DNA from: Cylindrodendrum hubeiense
Taxonomy: Eukaryota > Ascomycota > Sordariomycetes > Hypocreales > Nectriaceae
Assembly: GCA_014621425.1 (NCBI GenBank)
Contig: JAANBB010000002.1
Coordinates: forward strand, 486,425 to 550,424
Direction of reading: 5' to 3'
DNA: 64,000 nt
This document shows positions 1-12,041 of the stretch, in pieces. Each line of letters starts with the position of its first letter. Positions within the stretch are counted from its first letter, which is position 1. The notes beneath the pieces are model-generated. The model saw only the letters and a program-made list of their open reading frames with translations, was not told the origin of the DNA and ran no database searches. Both the position numbers and the translations under genes were made by a program.

Positions 1-604
1 AAAGCTGTGCTTTCCTTACGCTCTGTCCGCAAGAGGAGCGTTGCCATCAAGACCAGCGGACAGAAGATAAAAGATTGCCTCCACAAGCAAGAACGATTTA
101 AACCACCTTAAATCAATTAGGCATCTACAATCAAAGAAATTCTTCAAGAATAAGACTTCCCTTCCCTTCATGTGGCTTTAACCACCTGCGCCATACTTGG
201 CCGCTGCAGAGCTGGGACGTCTGGAAAACTCAACGCCTCATGCACATTAGCCAGCGCATTCTTGCTAGACCCAAGATACTATGACATGCGGGGCAGCACA
301 TCTCTGATACATACTGCAGCTTCTCAACATACGGATGCTTGTTGAAGTCTTCCGGGAGAAGTTGACTCACGGTCTCACACACAAGTTTATAGTCAAGCTG
401 ATCTCCACCTTTTCAGGTATATGGGAAGAACATGGACACCGTAGTTTGCTTCCTACAAAGAATCAGGCCTGTCGCTGAACATTTACTGCCACGCCTTTTG
501 TATTATCAGTCTTTTGGTTTAGTTACTGACACGATCACCTTTACAATGCGGACCCTGTTTTATTATTAGCTGCACTCATCTGTCTTTTCCCTCATCCTGA
601 GCTG
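1..604. other. no gene recognised
   Basis: I see no open frame with recognisable protein content here. The right end leads directly into the decayed chitinase, so part of it may be the eroded 5' end of that gene. Base composition is ordinary, not RIP-like. Confidence 0.5.
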
Positions 605-2100
605 TTCTGGAGCTGATGAACCGTAGTGTTCTGAGAAAAAGGCATGCCATCAAGATCATTATTCAAGGATGAATTCTACGGATTCGGCGATGGCTTTTGT
701 GATACCGGATGTTTGGGAAATTGCGACGCTGTTGTGCAATGCGGAGGTGAGTTGTGGGACTCAAGTCTCGTGTTCCCAAATTTACCCATTTTATGATCAT
801 GCACCGAAAGAGATGCAAAAGTGCCCTTTAAATATGCGTTGTTCTGAGTTTGGCTTGGACAACACAGAAATGAAGAGGATATGAATTTGCGTTGGAGAGA
901 AGGTGTGAGTGCAAACAACATCATAATGGCCCAGCATTCTATGGGCCGTGTGAGCTGAAGGAAATGAGCTGTACGGAGCTATATTGTCCTTTCCCTAATG
1001 GCGCAAAGTCAGGCGGATGCAATAAAATTTCAGGGTACTTGTCTAGTGCCAAGATTCGTGCTTTAATTGAGGAAACTGGAGCGGCGCCAGTGCATGATAA
1101 AGAAGCTGACGTGATGTACATCACTTGGGATGGTCAGTGGTAAGTACGCGCATCTAATTCACCTATCCATTCCATGGGCAGAGGCTTGGTGCACTCAAAA
1201 GCTAATGAGAAGCTCGCTTTACGGGTTTCATATGACAATGAGGAACCCTTCAGAACAAAGAAGAAGTTTGCAAATAGTCGATGTCTTGGGGGACCATGAC
1301 ATGGTCGTTGAACCTGGACGATCAATCGATGACTTCAGAGCTCCAAGACATCGCACTCGCATGAGAAAGCTTTTCCACGCTAACGAAAACTATTGTAACC
1401 CGAGCCAAGGAAATAGGCTTGGAAGCGAAGTTCCCCGTGGCATATGTCCAAAGGCGATGCAATGTTCAGTGGAGACAGTCACAAGGATAAATGGAATGTA
1501 CACTCTCGAGACCACATCAACAACTAAGACCCAGGTTGTTTTGAAATCTCGTATCAAAATTGGGATGACAGCTACTCAAACTCAAACTATGATTCCGATT
1601 TGCCTCGCAACCCATGTACACCGATTGTAATTACTGACCTAGGCTTCGCTCTCTTTAAAGTGACGATTGGTATTTGGTTAGCCACACCAATGGGCCACAG
1701 TACGACTGGGGCTAACCAATCCCAGCTGCGGCTAAGGCGGGGATGCAACCACCGAAGGTCAAGCGTGCCCAGGTTGCGCAGAACGGGCTTTGCGAGGACA
1801 TTTTCTACTACGAAGACCGCAATGGCTCGCATAGAGTGGAATTTGAGAAGCTGTGGGAAAGTATCGGTAAGTGGTCATGTAAGTCAAATCACTACCAGGC
1901 TGAGAAGGCAGTAATGGGACTCGACATAATGGGGCGACCGTTCCCAATTATCAACGAGGCGACTACGACCACTGTGACGAACTTGGAGACGTATGAGAAG
2001 CTACAAACCTTTGAGACTATGACGAGGCCGCCGTAAGAGTTGAGGGATTTGGCCAAGGCGGACCCTACAGCTCATGTGGTCGCGACAGCCGAATCGCGAT
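605..2100 (+). pseudogene. decayed chitin-binding / GH18 subgroup-C-like chitinase
   Basis: Pieces of a chitinase appear in order but in different frames. At about 665–770 there is the end of a chitin-binding module (DGFCDTGCLGNCDA). At 815–870 a second module shows KCPLNMRCSEFG, matching CPLNVCCSEFG in the intact chitinase downstream. At 940–1140 comes the end of a GH18 barrel (FYGPCELKEMSCTE, then GYLSSAKIRALIEETGA and MYITWDGQW). After a probable intron, a frame-shifted TMTWSLNLDD lies near 1300. A Cys-rich C-terminal tail with an in-frame stop after YDWG follows at 1680–2035. The barrel section that should carry DxxDxDxE is absent, so the second chitin-binding module runs straight into the barrel's last strands. 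It could not be catalytic even if transcribed. Recognition rests on motif similarity to the gene at 13.3 kb and to subgroup-C chitinases generally. Confidence 0.8.
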
Positions 2101-2459
2101 CATAGAGCGATGGCGCAACTGGGTTGATGGAAGTCAATGCCACGGTAGAGACAGATACCTAGGGCTGGGAAACAAGACACCTCCTTTGAACGAGAAAATT
2201 ATAAACAACCATCTTGATAGTAGGAAATCAGTGTTGAATATCTATAATGGTCGTTTTGAGAAACTCTGTTGCTTAAAGAAAATAAGACGGTGTTCAGAGT
2301 CTACTGGATGTTCGACTTAACCTTCCCCTTCAAAATGTCGAGCCCAAACTCGTCACAAAGTGTTGCGGCTTGGACTGCTATATCCACTGTGGTTTTTATT
2401 TGCTATACTACGGTGTAGTTATTTGCCTAATGTCTTTCCTCATATGTATGCGTCGAATT
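2101..2459. other. intergenic, nothing recognised
   Basis: This stretch separates the decayed chitinase from the 3' end of the minus-strand gene that ends at 2460. I found no convincing coding sequence or repeat in it. Confidence 0.5.
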
Positions 2460-3460
2460 CTAGCTTTGTACTTGAGGTTGACCCGCCTTTCTCTCCTCCT
2501 CCAGCTCGTCTACCCTTGCATCGGCTTCTGCCCATACCCTTCCAGCATCTCGTGCCCAGTCGTCGCCTCGGAAGTTATCTGGCAATCCATAGTCATTTTG
2601 CAGAATGTGACGTACAAACTCGCCTCCACTGAAATCCCGATCCTACAACATATGTCAGTTTTGGGAATTCAATCGGTCCGGAGATTCCACGGAAAAACAC
2701 ACGATAGTACCAAAGGTTATTTTACCATCGGGGATATCAGGCACATAGAATAGAGAACGCAGTTGGGTGATATACTCCTGTAGTACTGCGGGAGCATGAT
2801 AGGCAGGATAGTTGCGATAGTGGTCGGGAATATCAGGCCTCTCCTCTCGGTGATTGTGATTCCACCGTAAACTTTCTTCCGGAAGACGATAACCACTCAA
2901 AGTTCGGATGGTATCTAAAATATATTTATTAGCCTATCGGATTGAAATGTTCATAATTAGCAAAACCTACTGGCCTCTGTATCAATAACCCATGAATACC
3001 CGTAACGACTGGCCCCTCTGGTCAGAGCAATATCTTCAGGCCTTAGGGCACAAAGAGAGTTAAGAGGACTTATGACCCAACCATTCTCTCTAGTTGGGAT
3101 ATTAGGGTCTCGGGCTTCCTGGATTTCTTCATCATCGAGGTAATTTGGACCATAAGAATCATAGAAGAATTCTCTTTCATCCTGAATTGATCTCTTCGTG
3201 ACAAACGGGAGGCGCTCGATAAGGGATCGTCCTATTGAGGAAAGATATGGCTCTTCCAAGAGTGAATTACTTAGAGCATGTCGCCCGGTATCTGCAGGCG
3301 GGTAGATGATGTCTTCTGGCTTGAAATAGCAGAGTAGGAGGAGAAGTCTAAATATCTCATTAACAAGCTTGATAATCGTATCTTCGTTATACGCTAGTGG
3401 AGATCCAGGTGAAGGAGTTGAATCAATGTACGGCATGGGATTATCCACAGAATTGTCCAT
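2460..3460 (-). CDS. hypothetical protein, three exons, 298 aa
   Basis: Deduced minus-strand exons are 3460–2971, 2914–2691 and 2642–2460. Both introns (56 and 48 nt) have GT–AG ends, and the frame closes exactly to give 298 aa. The protein has no signal peptide. It opens with a Pro/Ser-rich stretch followed by a hydrophobic Leu run (LLLLLCYF, about residue 38). It is acidic in the middle (NYLDDEEIQEARD) and ends in a charged, probably helical segment (ARVDELEEERKAG). I do not recognise a family. The coherent splicing and protein-like composition argue for a real gene, but function cannot be assigned. The second intron was chosen because reading through it gives a short unrelated tail, while splicing opens 60 more residues with a good branch site (CTGAC). 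Confidence 0.6.
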
Positions 3461-3934
3461 AATGTATTCTAGTGATAAGTTAATGTAAGGTATGGGAAGA
3501 AGTCATATTCAATACAAGTCGGGTTTTGTTATAGTACAGTACGAATAATAATATACTTTATTACATACCAAAGGTGGGGACTATTAAAGCTATGCAATTA
3601 CATTCTTGTTTATTACATAAAATTCTAGTATATCTTTAAGATGATTTTATCTTGGTACGTAGAGTGACTGAAAATCCCTCATAGTAGGTAATAGACGAGC
3701 CCTATCATAATCGAACTTGATCTCGAAGACAACTCTCTCTCTTCTCACCTATTTGAAATAAGCTACAAATGCATCCATTTCCAAGTAATTATATCAATAG
3801 CTATCTTCAATCCTGCTAGTGTGAGGACTTCGCGTGGTTTAGTATTGGAAATTGATGACTGTATTTACCATACTAATACATTCTTTCTCTGATTGCTAGC
3901 CCACTATCAAATCAACGGTTTTGGTCCTCCTCAT
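3461..3934. other. AT-rich intergenic spacer
   Basis: This is the upstream region of the minus-strand hypothetical gene. It is moderately AT-rich without the extreme TA density of the RIPped block. I recognised no gene or repeat. Confidence 0.4.
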
Positions 3935-5010
3935 CTAAGGAATGAACCATGTCCACATCATTGGGATACATCTCCACCATAAAATGTGACATCCGCAGCC
4001 TGTTCCTGAAGCCAGGAGGATCAAGAGACCTGCCTTGCTATAGTCCCCCGGCGTTGGCTCCTTGTTGTCCCAATCGTCGTCCTCCTCTTCCCCTTCCCCG
4101 TCATCATGACTCCCGTATTCCTTCTCGTCCCTCGCATAAGATTGGGGAACTTCCACCTACACTTGCCGTGTTAGGTTTTCCCAATTCCACTCGAAATGTC
4201 CCGACTCGGCCTCTTGTTTCTTCTGCTCCACAAGGCCCTTCATAACGTCCCAGAGGACCGGAATCTGGAGCAAGGCTTTCTTCTAGAAGGAATGTGGAAT
4301 GAAAGGGTCACTTCAAGGAGGAGTCCCTTCGCTGAAGTGAAAAGCGATACCATCCTCTATCTCACAGGACAGGTTATTACACCGGTTAGTGAACTAGCTA
4401 GAGCCAGCGGCCGGAGACTCCAGTCGCCTATGATTCAACATCAACACACTCATCAAATTCAAGAAGTTCGATTAGTCACAATAACCTCTGCGTCTGTCTA
4501 AACAATTACTATATGGAGTAGATAGCGACATAGCCATTGCTACGCTGGATCGGTGGACTCAGGTGGCTCGGCATAAATGGCGTTACTAGGAATATAATAA
4601 CGGCGCAGTCCTAGTTTAATCGAATTTCCCCGTCGATTATCTGGGAGCTTGGGGAGGTACAGTCTGAGCACCGTTTCGTCTCAGACAGTCTTAACACATC
4701 AGCGATCAACCGTCATCCACAAGTCACGAAAGCTTCTGATTACACCTTCAGGTGCTTGCTTGACCGGCCTAGCTATGATCTCACAGGCTGTGTGGATTGG
4801 AAAGTACCATCGCTTTCCATCCGCAGGATCGTAGTTCTCATGCTGCTTGGGGAGATTCTCGAGCTACATTCTGATGGGGAGACCACTTGGGGAAACATAC
4901 TGGCCATAGTTATATACGTGCGCACTGAAGCGGCGAGAAAGGGATCGTAGCCCAACACCAAGTAAATGCCGTCCCAAGGAAATCCCCAATCAAGTGTCGA
5001 CAGCAAGTCT
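3935..5010 (-). pseudogene. possible decayed protein-coding gene, unknown family
   Basis: Several minus-strand fragments read like protein but are interrupted by stops and frame changes. Near 4990–4775 there is an open piece containing LSTLDWGFPWDGIYLVLGYD and ending in QPVRS. Near 4290–4160 there is a charged piece ending in WENLTRQ. At 4156–3935 an acidic stretch (EGEEEDDDWDNKE) leads into a Cys/Trp-rich end. No single set of introns joins them cleanly. This may be one eroded gene or two. I do not recognise the family, and coding origin is inferred only from composition. Confidence 0.3.
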
Positions 5011-7843
5011 CCCTGGATCGGGTGTGCGCGTAGGCCACAGCTGGAGCTCTCGGCTGCAACCTCTTGATTCTAGGTTCAAAAGGAAGGAAAGCATCTAATT
5101 AGGTGCTTAGCTGAAAGAATGATGGTCTTCGCGTTGGCAAGGCGTTGAAAACCGTGAATAATGCGATGAAAAATCCCGACCTCAAAGACTCGGGCGCGAC
5201 TAACAGCAGAGAAGAATCGAGGGAAAATGTGAATTAATACAAATCATACAAAATTAAAAGGGCTCTGCTAGGAGGTCCAGAGAAGGTCTCGTTCCTCCAC
5301 CAAGCTATCCTTTTAGAAGGTATCTCTGGTGTGTTGATGCTTGATGCCCCTTGAGGTCTCCGGTCGGCGACCTTCCCGTTTATCCGCCCTTCCGAGCGGC
5401 CCCACATTTCCGGCCCTTCCTGCCCGAAGCGGCAATCCCCGCCGCTTCAGCACAAAAGTCGCTGACATCCTCATCAGGTACCTTCATTGACTTAGGTCCC
5501 TTTCCTCCCATAACCAGCTAAGGCCGATAATGACCTCGTGAGACTCTCTCCATTGTACGGACTCCAGTCTAGAGGGTCCTGCCCCTGGGGCTTGTAGGGG
5601 GTACTTGATTCGTGGAGACTGACGCCACATATCATGCACATGCTTTGCCCGGCTTCGGCCATGGCTCAGATGAAGGCGCAGGTGAATGTGTGGCAAAGAG
5701 GAAATGTCGGGGAGGGAGGAGAAGACCTTGGCCAGGTCAAGGATTGCGATTCCTTCAGCCGCTGCAGCCTGCAAATTGGGGGGTGACCGAGAAATTAATA
5801 AAGGAAAGGTCCTCACCTACACTCTTAGCACTAAGATACAGAGTCAATAAAAGTGCCGCTGTGAAAAACTTACGCTTTTGGACCGATTGTTTTAGCTGTG
5901 GTCGGCACAGCTGAGTGGCGCATCTACTTCGCTTAACACCGTTCACTGGCCCTGTTTATATGGAAACAATTATACAAATGATTCCTGCATGGGGGGCTTT
6001 AATCTCGGAGGGGCGCGGCCCCATCTCAAGTCAACCTTGGTTAACATACACCCCATCGGCCAAGACTGCAACGACTGTGGGTTACGATTGAACAACTGCA
6101 TATGGTTGAGGCTTTGCCGCATTGGGACTGCGAATGAGACAGCCGTTTCGTCCGATATATTACAACGCTGCGGGCAGATCAAGATATAAGCCCGTTTTCG
6201 TAGTCGGGGCACCCTTGGCACCACTGTCGGTCCACCAAAAGTCGAGAGTGTAGATATAGCTATTATCAAGCTGTCTTTCTAAAGACCCTCTTGCTCACAG
6301 CAAGCATTTATATCGTCAGAAAACGCCTCCGTGGCATAGTCTTTCGTTTTGAACATTCTTTACCAATCTTGGAACTTTTGTTTCTTCTTTTGACTGGTGG
6401 TACTGGTACGGCTGTATTGGCTGGTCTGCGGCCCACAATCTCAATCTTGAGGCCGGGTCAGGATGAGACCTCCGGAGTGACCTCTGCCACGAGCACAGGT
6501 AGCGATGCTGTTACCCGTCTGTCTTCAACGACGTAAGACTTCAACTCAAAGGCTACCTAGTCTGACACCCCGTACGGGTTGAATTTTGCTGGCAGGCACT
6601 GCGCTATATGACTCTTCTGGATGGCTCAAACTGGGGCAGTAACGATACGTTGGAATTCATCATACCTTGGGCACTTGGGGTTTTAAATGTCTTCCGTGTT
6701 CCCATGTCATCTACAATTATGTTGAGAGAAGGCTCTGATACACTGTTTGATGGCCCGACGATCGTGATCCGAGCGCGATATAACGTGATAAGCTTGTTCA
6801 GCACGGTTAGGTCCTTGTCAGACCTCATTTCTGAAGCTACTTGATGGCTTCGGTGGAAACCCGCCTATTACACAACGATGGAAATTAATATCTTCTCTGC
6901 AATCACCTTGTAGCTGAAAGGGGAGCCGCAGGGTTAGTGTGACGGTCTCTAACATTTCTGACTTAACTTTTATTCCACACCGAGCCCCTAAAGTTGTCTG
7001 CTCGAGCTCACGATACGAGTGACCCAGAAATAGAGAGGTGGAAATGCCTGAAAATGAAAATAAAAACTAAATTCGGAGAAAGATATTGTACTATATTTGC
7101 AAACAGCAGTGCAGGTTCGAAGCTGATCTATTATGAGGTGTTGTAGGGGCTTGAATGGATTGAGGTACAGGGTAGCTGTGATAGCAAACGTGATATTAGG
7201 CTCAGCTTAATACCAAGAACAGAAATTCTAAAAAGCTGGTATAGTTATAAAATATATCATTCATTTATCAGGGTTTCAATAGATAGCTGCTCATTGATTT
7301 TAAGCTTGTAACAGTGACAAACTCGCCAGCGAGCCGACACCACTGTGTTCCTGGCTAGAAGAAGAGCTGATATTACCTCATATTTCCAGTCAGTGAGTCG
7401 TTGCTTGTGAGGCTGATAGTGATGGAAATTAATACTTGCTACAACCCTATGTACTAAAACGTTTCCCAGCTTCACTTCTACCAGCCAGTCTACTCTAACT
7501 TTGGTTTTCTTAGCATACTCAATATATACATGGATGACCACTTACCCTATACTCATACTTTGAGACCAGAAGTGAATGCTTTCTGAAGTGAATGCTTTCT
7601 CCAATGTGAGGCTACCTATGGTAATATTTACTGTGTGGTTATGGTTCGGACTATGTGTTTGATAATGATAGCTGACCAAGTATCCATAGGATCATGGAAA
7701 TCACTACTTGGGGGTGACCTTCTTTACTGATGGAAACTGAATGACATACTTTGGTTGGATGGACTACCATGATGATGCAGGGATCGTAACGATCCAAAAC
7801 GTTCTATGATTTAAAGTATCTACACAAGGTACTAACTGCTTTT
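5011..7843. other. gene-poor stretch with only weak short ORFs
   Basis: About 2.8 kb without a convincing gene. It contains a GC-rich patch at 5340–5480, and several overlapping short open frames on both strands. One plus-strand frame at 6608–6844 (starts MTLLDGSNWGSNDTLEF, 78 aa) has protein-like composition and could be a remnant exon. A minus-strand 94-aa frame at 7541–7257 is basic and hydrophobic with no recognisable motif. I would not annotate any of these as genes without transcript support. Confidence 0.4.
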
Positions 7844-9472
7844 CTATCTCCCATTATTGGGTAGTTGATAGGCAGGATTGAATTCATCTGTTTCAATCCC
7901 TGCCGCTTTCCGGACCCTATGAGGATATGTATCGTTCTCCTGCCCAAACGGATTTGGCCCATTGCCATAGATAAATTCTTCAGCTGCTCGACTCAGCCAT
8001 ATCGACCGCCCAGGTCTCCGCTGATCAAACAAATCAACACGGAGGGTGATCTTGGGCCTCTCATCAACAGGTCGATAACGCCAGTCCAACGTGTCGCGCA
8101 TTTCGCAAAGTAGACCTCTGTAATGGCCGCCAGTATCTAAGAACTGGAGGAAGCTCAGATCGATTGACTTCAATGTCGATGGCAGTTCAGAGAGTAAGGA
8201 CATCATATCGGCCTGCATTACCATGAAACCCGAGAGACCTAAATGTTGAAGCCGTGGCCACTTGTCGATTGGGAAAATAGTGCGTAGTGGGATGAAATCT
8301 TCAATAGGTCCGCCACTAAACCGGTCTATACGGCTTCCACTTGGATCACGTATGGCATTGGTGTGTAGGCTCATATATTCTAGGTCTTTTGCCTCGGTCA
8401 GTGCAAGTTGTAGGTACCCATTACGATAGGAGACCCAGTTTTGGTGCTCCAGCCCGCCGACAAGAAGAGAGAGATGGAGGTGGCGAAAACCAGGGCGTTG
8501 AAGTATTTTGACGAAATTGTTATACTCTTCGTTCGGTTGGTCAAAGATATGACAGTTCAGCCCTGTGTTAAAACGGTGAACATCAACCACAAATTCCGAA
8601 ATGTTATGGTGCAGCTCCTGTGCTAGTATGCGCGTGATACTGCGAAATCCTCGCCACTGGTTTTTCATCTGCTCGTCGCCGGGCCCTTCATTATTCCAGA
8701 GATGGGCCTTCGGTTCGTCATGTTCTATAGTAGGCCAGGTGCGTGGAATCGGGTAGTTGAATCCGACGGGGAAGCTGCGAATCATGGGCGTTTGATATAG
8801 CGGCGAAAATAGGAAACCATGGGTTGCCGGTGTAATTGTGATTCTTATGAGCGAGGGAAAGCGCTCTAAACCATACCGAAAGGCATCAATATCAGCGCCA
8901 GACGCCAAGACTTCATCCTGCTGTTGCATCAACTTCTGATAGTAGTCCCATGATGCCTTATATGGTAGCTGTGCCTCGAGCTGCTTCTCTCTTGCGATAT
9001 CGCCGACGGGGTCCCCCTCATCAAGCGCACGGCCTCCCATCTCTTCGGCGTTGGCCTCGCATATCCTCTCAAACCACTCTGGGTATCCACCCAAATCGTC
9101 ATCCCAATCGTCATCGAGCTCAGGATCCTCTGGTTCCCAGTTCTGTAAGCGGGAATCGTCCCAGATGACCTCGGTGACATTCATGCGGAATTTCTCGTGA
9201 TCCGCAATGGCACGGAAAACTTCAACATTTCGTGAGTTGGCCGATATGAAGACACGGTCGATGCGGAGGTGCGCCCTGTCCCGGAGGAGCCCGCATGTTA
9301 ACCGGAGACACTTCAGATCGCGGTTGGGGAGCTGGGATAGAATCGCAATCAAAAGCTCAGCGGGAAGACGCACAAGAGACCCCGGTTGATCTCTGGGTGG
9401 GGAAGTCATTGCGTGCAGTTGTGATGAATTTAAAGTGGTGGAATGAAGAGTTGAAGGAATTAAAGAAGTCAT
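7844..9472 (-). CDS. F-box protein, 542 aa
   Basis: A single-exon 542-aa cytoplasmic or nuclear protein. Residues about 31–75 form an F-box: LVRLPAELLIAILSQL, then the conserved LKCLRLTC region. This module normally docks Skp1 in SCF ubiquitin ligases. The rest is a divergent region with an acidic patch (residues 107–140, many D/E/W) and leucine-containing segments later on, for example LQHLGLSGFMV and LPSTLKSIDLSFL, that resemble the irregular leucine-rich repeats of fungal F-box proteins. The second methionine (residue 22, MTSPPRDQPGS) is an equally plausible start. It lies between the decayed and the intact chitinase loci, but nothing in the sequence ties it to them. Large F-box families with unknown substrates are common in filamentous fungi, so no target can be named. 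Confidence 0.85.
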   Translation of the reverse strand: MTSLIPSTLHSTTLNSSQLHAMTSPPRDQPGSLVRLPAELLIAILSQLPNRDLKCLRLTCGLLRDRAHLRIDRVFISANSRNVEVFRAIADHEKFRMNVTEVIWDDSRLQNWEPEDPELDDDWDDDLGGYPEWFERICEANAEEMGGRALDEGDPVGDIAREKQLEAQLPYKASWDYYQKLMQQQDEVLASGADIDAFRYGLERFPSLIRITITPATHGFLFSPLYQTPMIRSFPVGFNYPIPRTWPTIEHDEPKAHLWNNEGPGDEQMKNQWRGFRSITRILAQELHHNISEFVVDVHRFNTGLNCHIFDQPNEEYNNFVKILQRPGFRHLHLSLLVGGLEHQNWVSYRNGYLQLALTEAKDLEYMSLHTNAIRDPSGSRIDRFSGGPIEDFIPLRTIFPIDKWPRLQHLGLSGFMVMQADMMSLLSELPSTLKSIDLSFLQFLDTGGHYRGLLCEMRDTLDWRYRPVDERPKITLRVDLFDQRRPGRSIWLSRAAEEFIYGNGPNPFGQENDTYPHRVRKAAGIETDEFNPAYQLPNNGR

Positions 9473-10173
9473 TTTGCATCACTCAATGAGCGTGCTTTAA
9501 TAGCCGCTGGAAAATACAGGGAATGACGAGCGGTTAATCAACATGCTAGTGACAATTTGCACTAGCGTGCTGCGGGACGGACCAAGGTGGCGCTGGACAG
9601 GGGCCTACGTCTGTGCAATTTGCGACCCCTATCAACCCACATTCGCTCTCGGTCCAGTTACCTACCTACATGCAGAGGTGGCACTCGCAATTTCGACAAT
9701 CCAAAATGGTAAATCAGAAACGAGCTGGCGCAATATCAGACGAGGATGGAGATTTCACGAAACCAACTGTCCATCCTCGCACTGAACCTGAGTCACGTCA
9801 ACCCCCATCTACCTTCAGGCGCTAGACCAATGCGAGGGCGACGGAGGCCGTGTCAGAGACTCGCCGGAACAGGCCGGGAGGAAGGAAGCAATTAGGAGGG
9901 GTCCAAACGTTGTATAGTACTAATTACACTACAGTACTGTGGTATTACGTAGGAGCTGTGTGACGATGGGCGAGAACGATGAGGAAAGACCAAAAGAAAT
10001 TACAATATGTTTCAGAATTATAGAGGATATTTGAAAATCAGCATTCCAGAATACCCAAACAGTATTAAAGCCAAACACCAGTGCCACTATCTCCTAAATT
10101 CTGAGAATCCATTGAGAAAGCCTAAATTTCCACGTCTCCATGGGCAGATCCATTCCCTCTAGTGATCATGCTC
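9473..10173. other. intergenic, nothing recognised
   Basis: Upstream region of the F-box gene and downstream region of the LysM locus. I found no convincing gene, repeat or RNA here. Confidence 0.5.
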
Positions 10174-10602
10174 TCAAATACCAACGCAAACATACACGTT
10201 CGCCTGCAAGCCCGAGCAATCGGAGTTGACAGCAGGGTTCCAATCATAGAAGTCAGACAGAGCGATACCATGAGCTTGTGCAAGGTCATAGCAGCCATCA
10301 TCTGAAACAACCTTATAAAAGCTTTTGCAGGATTCTGTCATGCCAGACTGAACAGGGCTCGGCGTGGAGATCCCTGTCACAGTCGTCGACGTGCTCGACA
10401 CCCCGTCATCGATAGTCATAGTAGCGGTGATGCCTGTGGTAGTGACGGAAGACACAAAACCCGAGATGCCGGCAGGTACACCATTTACGTAAGTAGAAAG
10501 GCAGTAATATGTGCCGAGTGACATTTTTGAGCAATCTTGACCGACAGACGGGTTCATGGCGTAGAACTCATCGAAGGTAAAGTACCACGCCTTCAGCATG
10601 TT
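10174..10602 (-). pseudogene. in-frame 3' continuation of the LysM gene behind a stop codon
   Basis: Immediately after the TAA at 10603–10605 the same frame stays open for 142 codons. It carries the rest of the fourth LysM (KAWYFTFDEFYAMNPSVGQDC) and a complete fifth one (CKSFYKVVSDDGCYDLAQ to DWNPAVNSDCSGL), ending VYVCVGI. A single-base nonsense change in a former sense codon is the simplest reading. The alternative is a 43-nt intron (GTATGC … CTGAAG, with CTAAAAC inside), but it would delete the conserved core of the module. A sequencing error at one base is also possible. Confidence 0.7.
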
Positions 10603-12041
10603 TTAGCATGTATCATAGTCGCTCGGTGCATACCACCAGGTACAGTTCGCTATTTCCCCGGCTGCACGAGGGCTGGGGGGAGTAACAGTTTCGACAGAGT
10701 CCGATGCTGTCGAGCTATGTGTTAACGTTGTGGCTGATAGGCGGATTCAACGAGCCCAAGACTCAAGTCTAACCTTGTGTAGGCTCCGATAGGCGAATAC
10801 AGTACGAAGAACTTGTTGCCAGTGTACAAGAATACGCAAAGTCAATGCTTGTGGTTGCGGTTGCGGTCCCGCTTGCTGAGGCAGTGGTTTCCAGGCCAGG
10901 AACACAACCACATAGCTCGTTCAAAAACTGATCATCTTTAGCAATGGATGGGTTCCAAAGCACGAAATCCTTGGATTGTTAGCTTTGGGGCATGTAGATT
11001 CAGGCGTGTAATGAAGATAGAGATGGGGGTATGGTTAAACATCCCTATATCAGAGACCTACTTCGGGCTCAACTCCAAAGGTCATGGCTAAAAGCCAGCA
11101 ATCTGCGGCTTCATCGTCTATAAATCCAGGGAACCAAATGTATCTGCAAAAAGGAGTTAGTAGAAACTATCATACTTGAAACATTTATGTCCCTACGAGT
11201 AACAGTCTACGCGCGTGTTATTGGCAAGCGGGATGACCGATTCAGACGACGAATATCCCGCTAAGAGATCGACATATGGCACCTGGGTGGTAGGTGTCTT
11301 GACAAAAGGCGGACGCGTGCTCGAGCCACCATATCCTGGATATGTTGTGATTTCCCCAACTGCCTGTATGCAATAATAGTAGTCCAGCCAGAGATTGGTG
11401 CAGTTTGACCACACCTGAGGGTTCAAAAAGAGACTGCAAAGGGGGAAGGATGAGCTATTAAATATAGGAATTAGGTAGATTCAGCTCACAAATCATTCAG
11501 AGTGATGCCAGACTTTGTTGTGAGAGTGGAACAATCATCTTCTGCGGAGACTAGGTAATATCCTCCGCACTGAGAGTTGGTATTGTCAGGAATTGGAGTT
11601 GGGACAGGCCTGGTTATGTTAATAATACTCGTAACACTTAATAAAGGTACTATAACGCACGCTACTGTCGTTATAATGGTGGTGGCTCCGATTGAGTTGC
11701 TTGAGATGGCAAAATCTCCAAGCGGATTGCTGACACAAATCGGGGTGTCTACATAAGAGCCAAGGTTTCTGTACTCTGATGTTAGCTATGGGGCATCCTC
11801 GTGTACTTCACAGCTTGGCAGTTCATATACTGACAGCGCATACTTACGAGCAGGCTACGTCAATGCCCAAGTTCCAAGCAACGAGTTGTGCATGCGTCAC
11901 ATCTTGACTCCTGCCGATAGTGAAACATGTGTCGCCGGCCTGGATAGTGTACTCTATACAGGACGTAGCTCGGCCAAAGAACTCCACGACCGCGGCCTGG
12001 GCCTCACAGAGAAGAAAGAGATGCAAGAGGAAACTCTGCAT
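10603..12041 (-). CDS. secreted multi-LysM chitin-binding protein, ends at a premature-looking stop
   Basis: Minus-strand exons: 12041–11848, 11774–11661, 11609–11490, 11433–11197, 11143–11062, 10969–10774, 10706–10603, giving 348 aa. The N-terminus is a short hydrophobic signal-like stretch (MQSFLLHLFLLCEAQA). LysM modules then follow: IEYTIQAGDTCFTIG with WNLGIDVAC, next GGYYLVSAEDDCSTL with NPQVWSNC, then a divergent third near DEAADCWLLAMTFGVEPE. The frame ends TAA at 10603–10605 directly after APSDYDTC, the middle of a fourth LysM. The modules continue in frame downstream, so the family's usual length is truncated. LysM proteins bind chitin oligomers outside the cell and can shield or sequester them. 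The exon-2 acceptor is uncertain: the nearest CAG breaks the frame, and an adjacent GAG restores it. The gene is transcribed divergently from the chitinase, consistent with the known subgroup-C chitinase/LysM pairing. Confidence 0.75.

Noticed and set aside
1130..1630. 166-codon open frame in the chitinase relic
   Set aside because: Recognisable chitinase text in this interval lies in other frames, so this frame is fortuitous.
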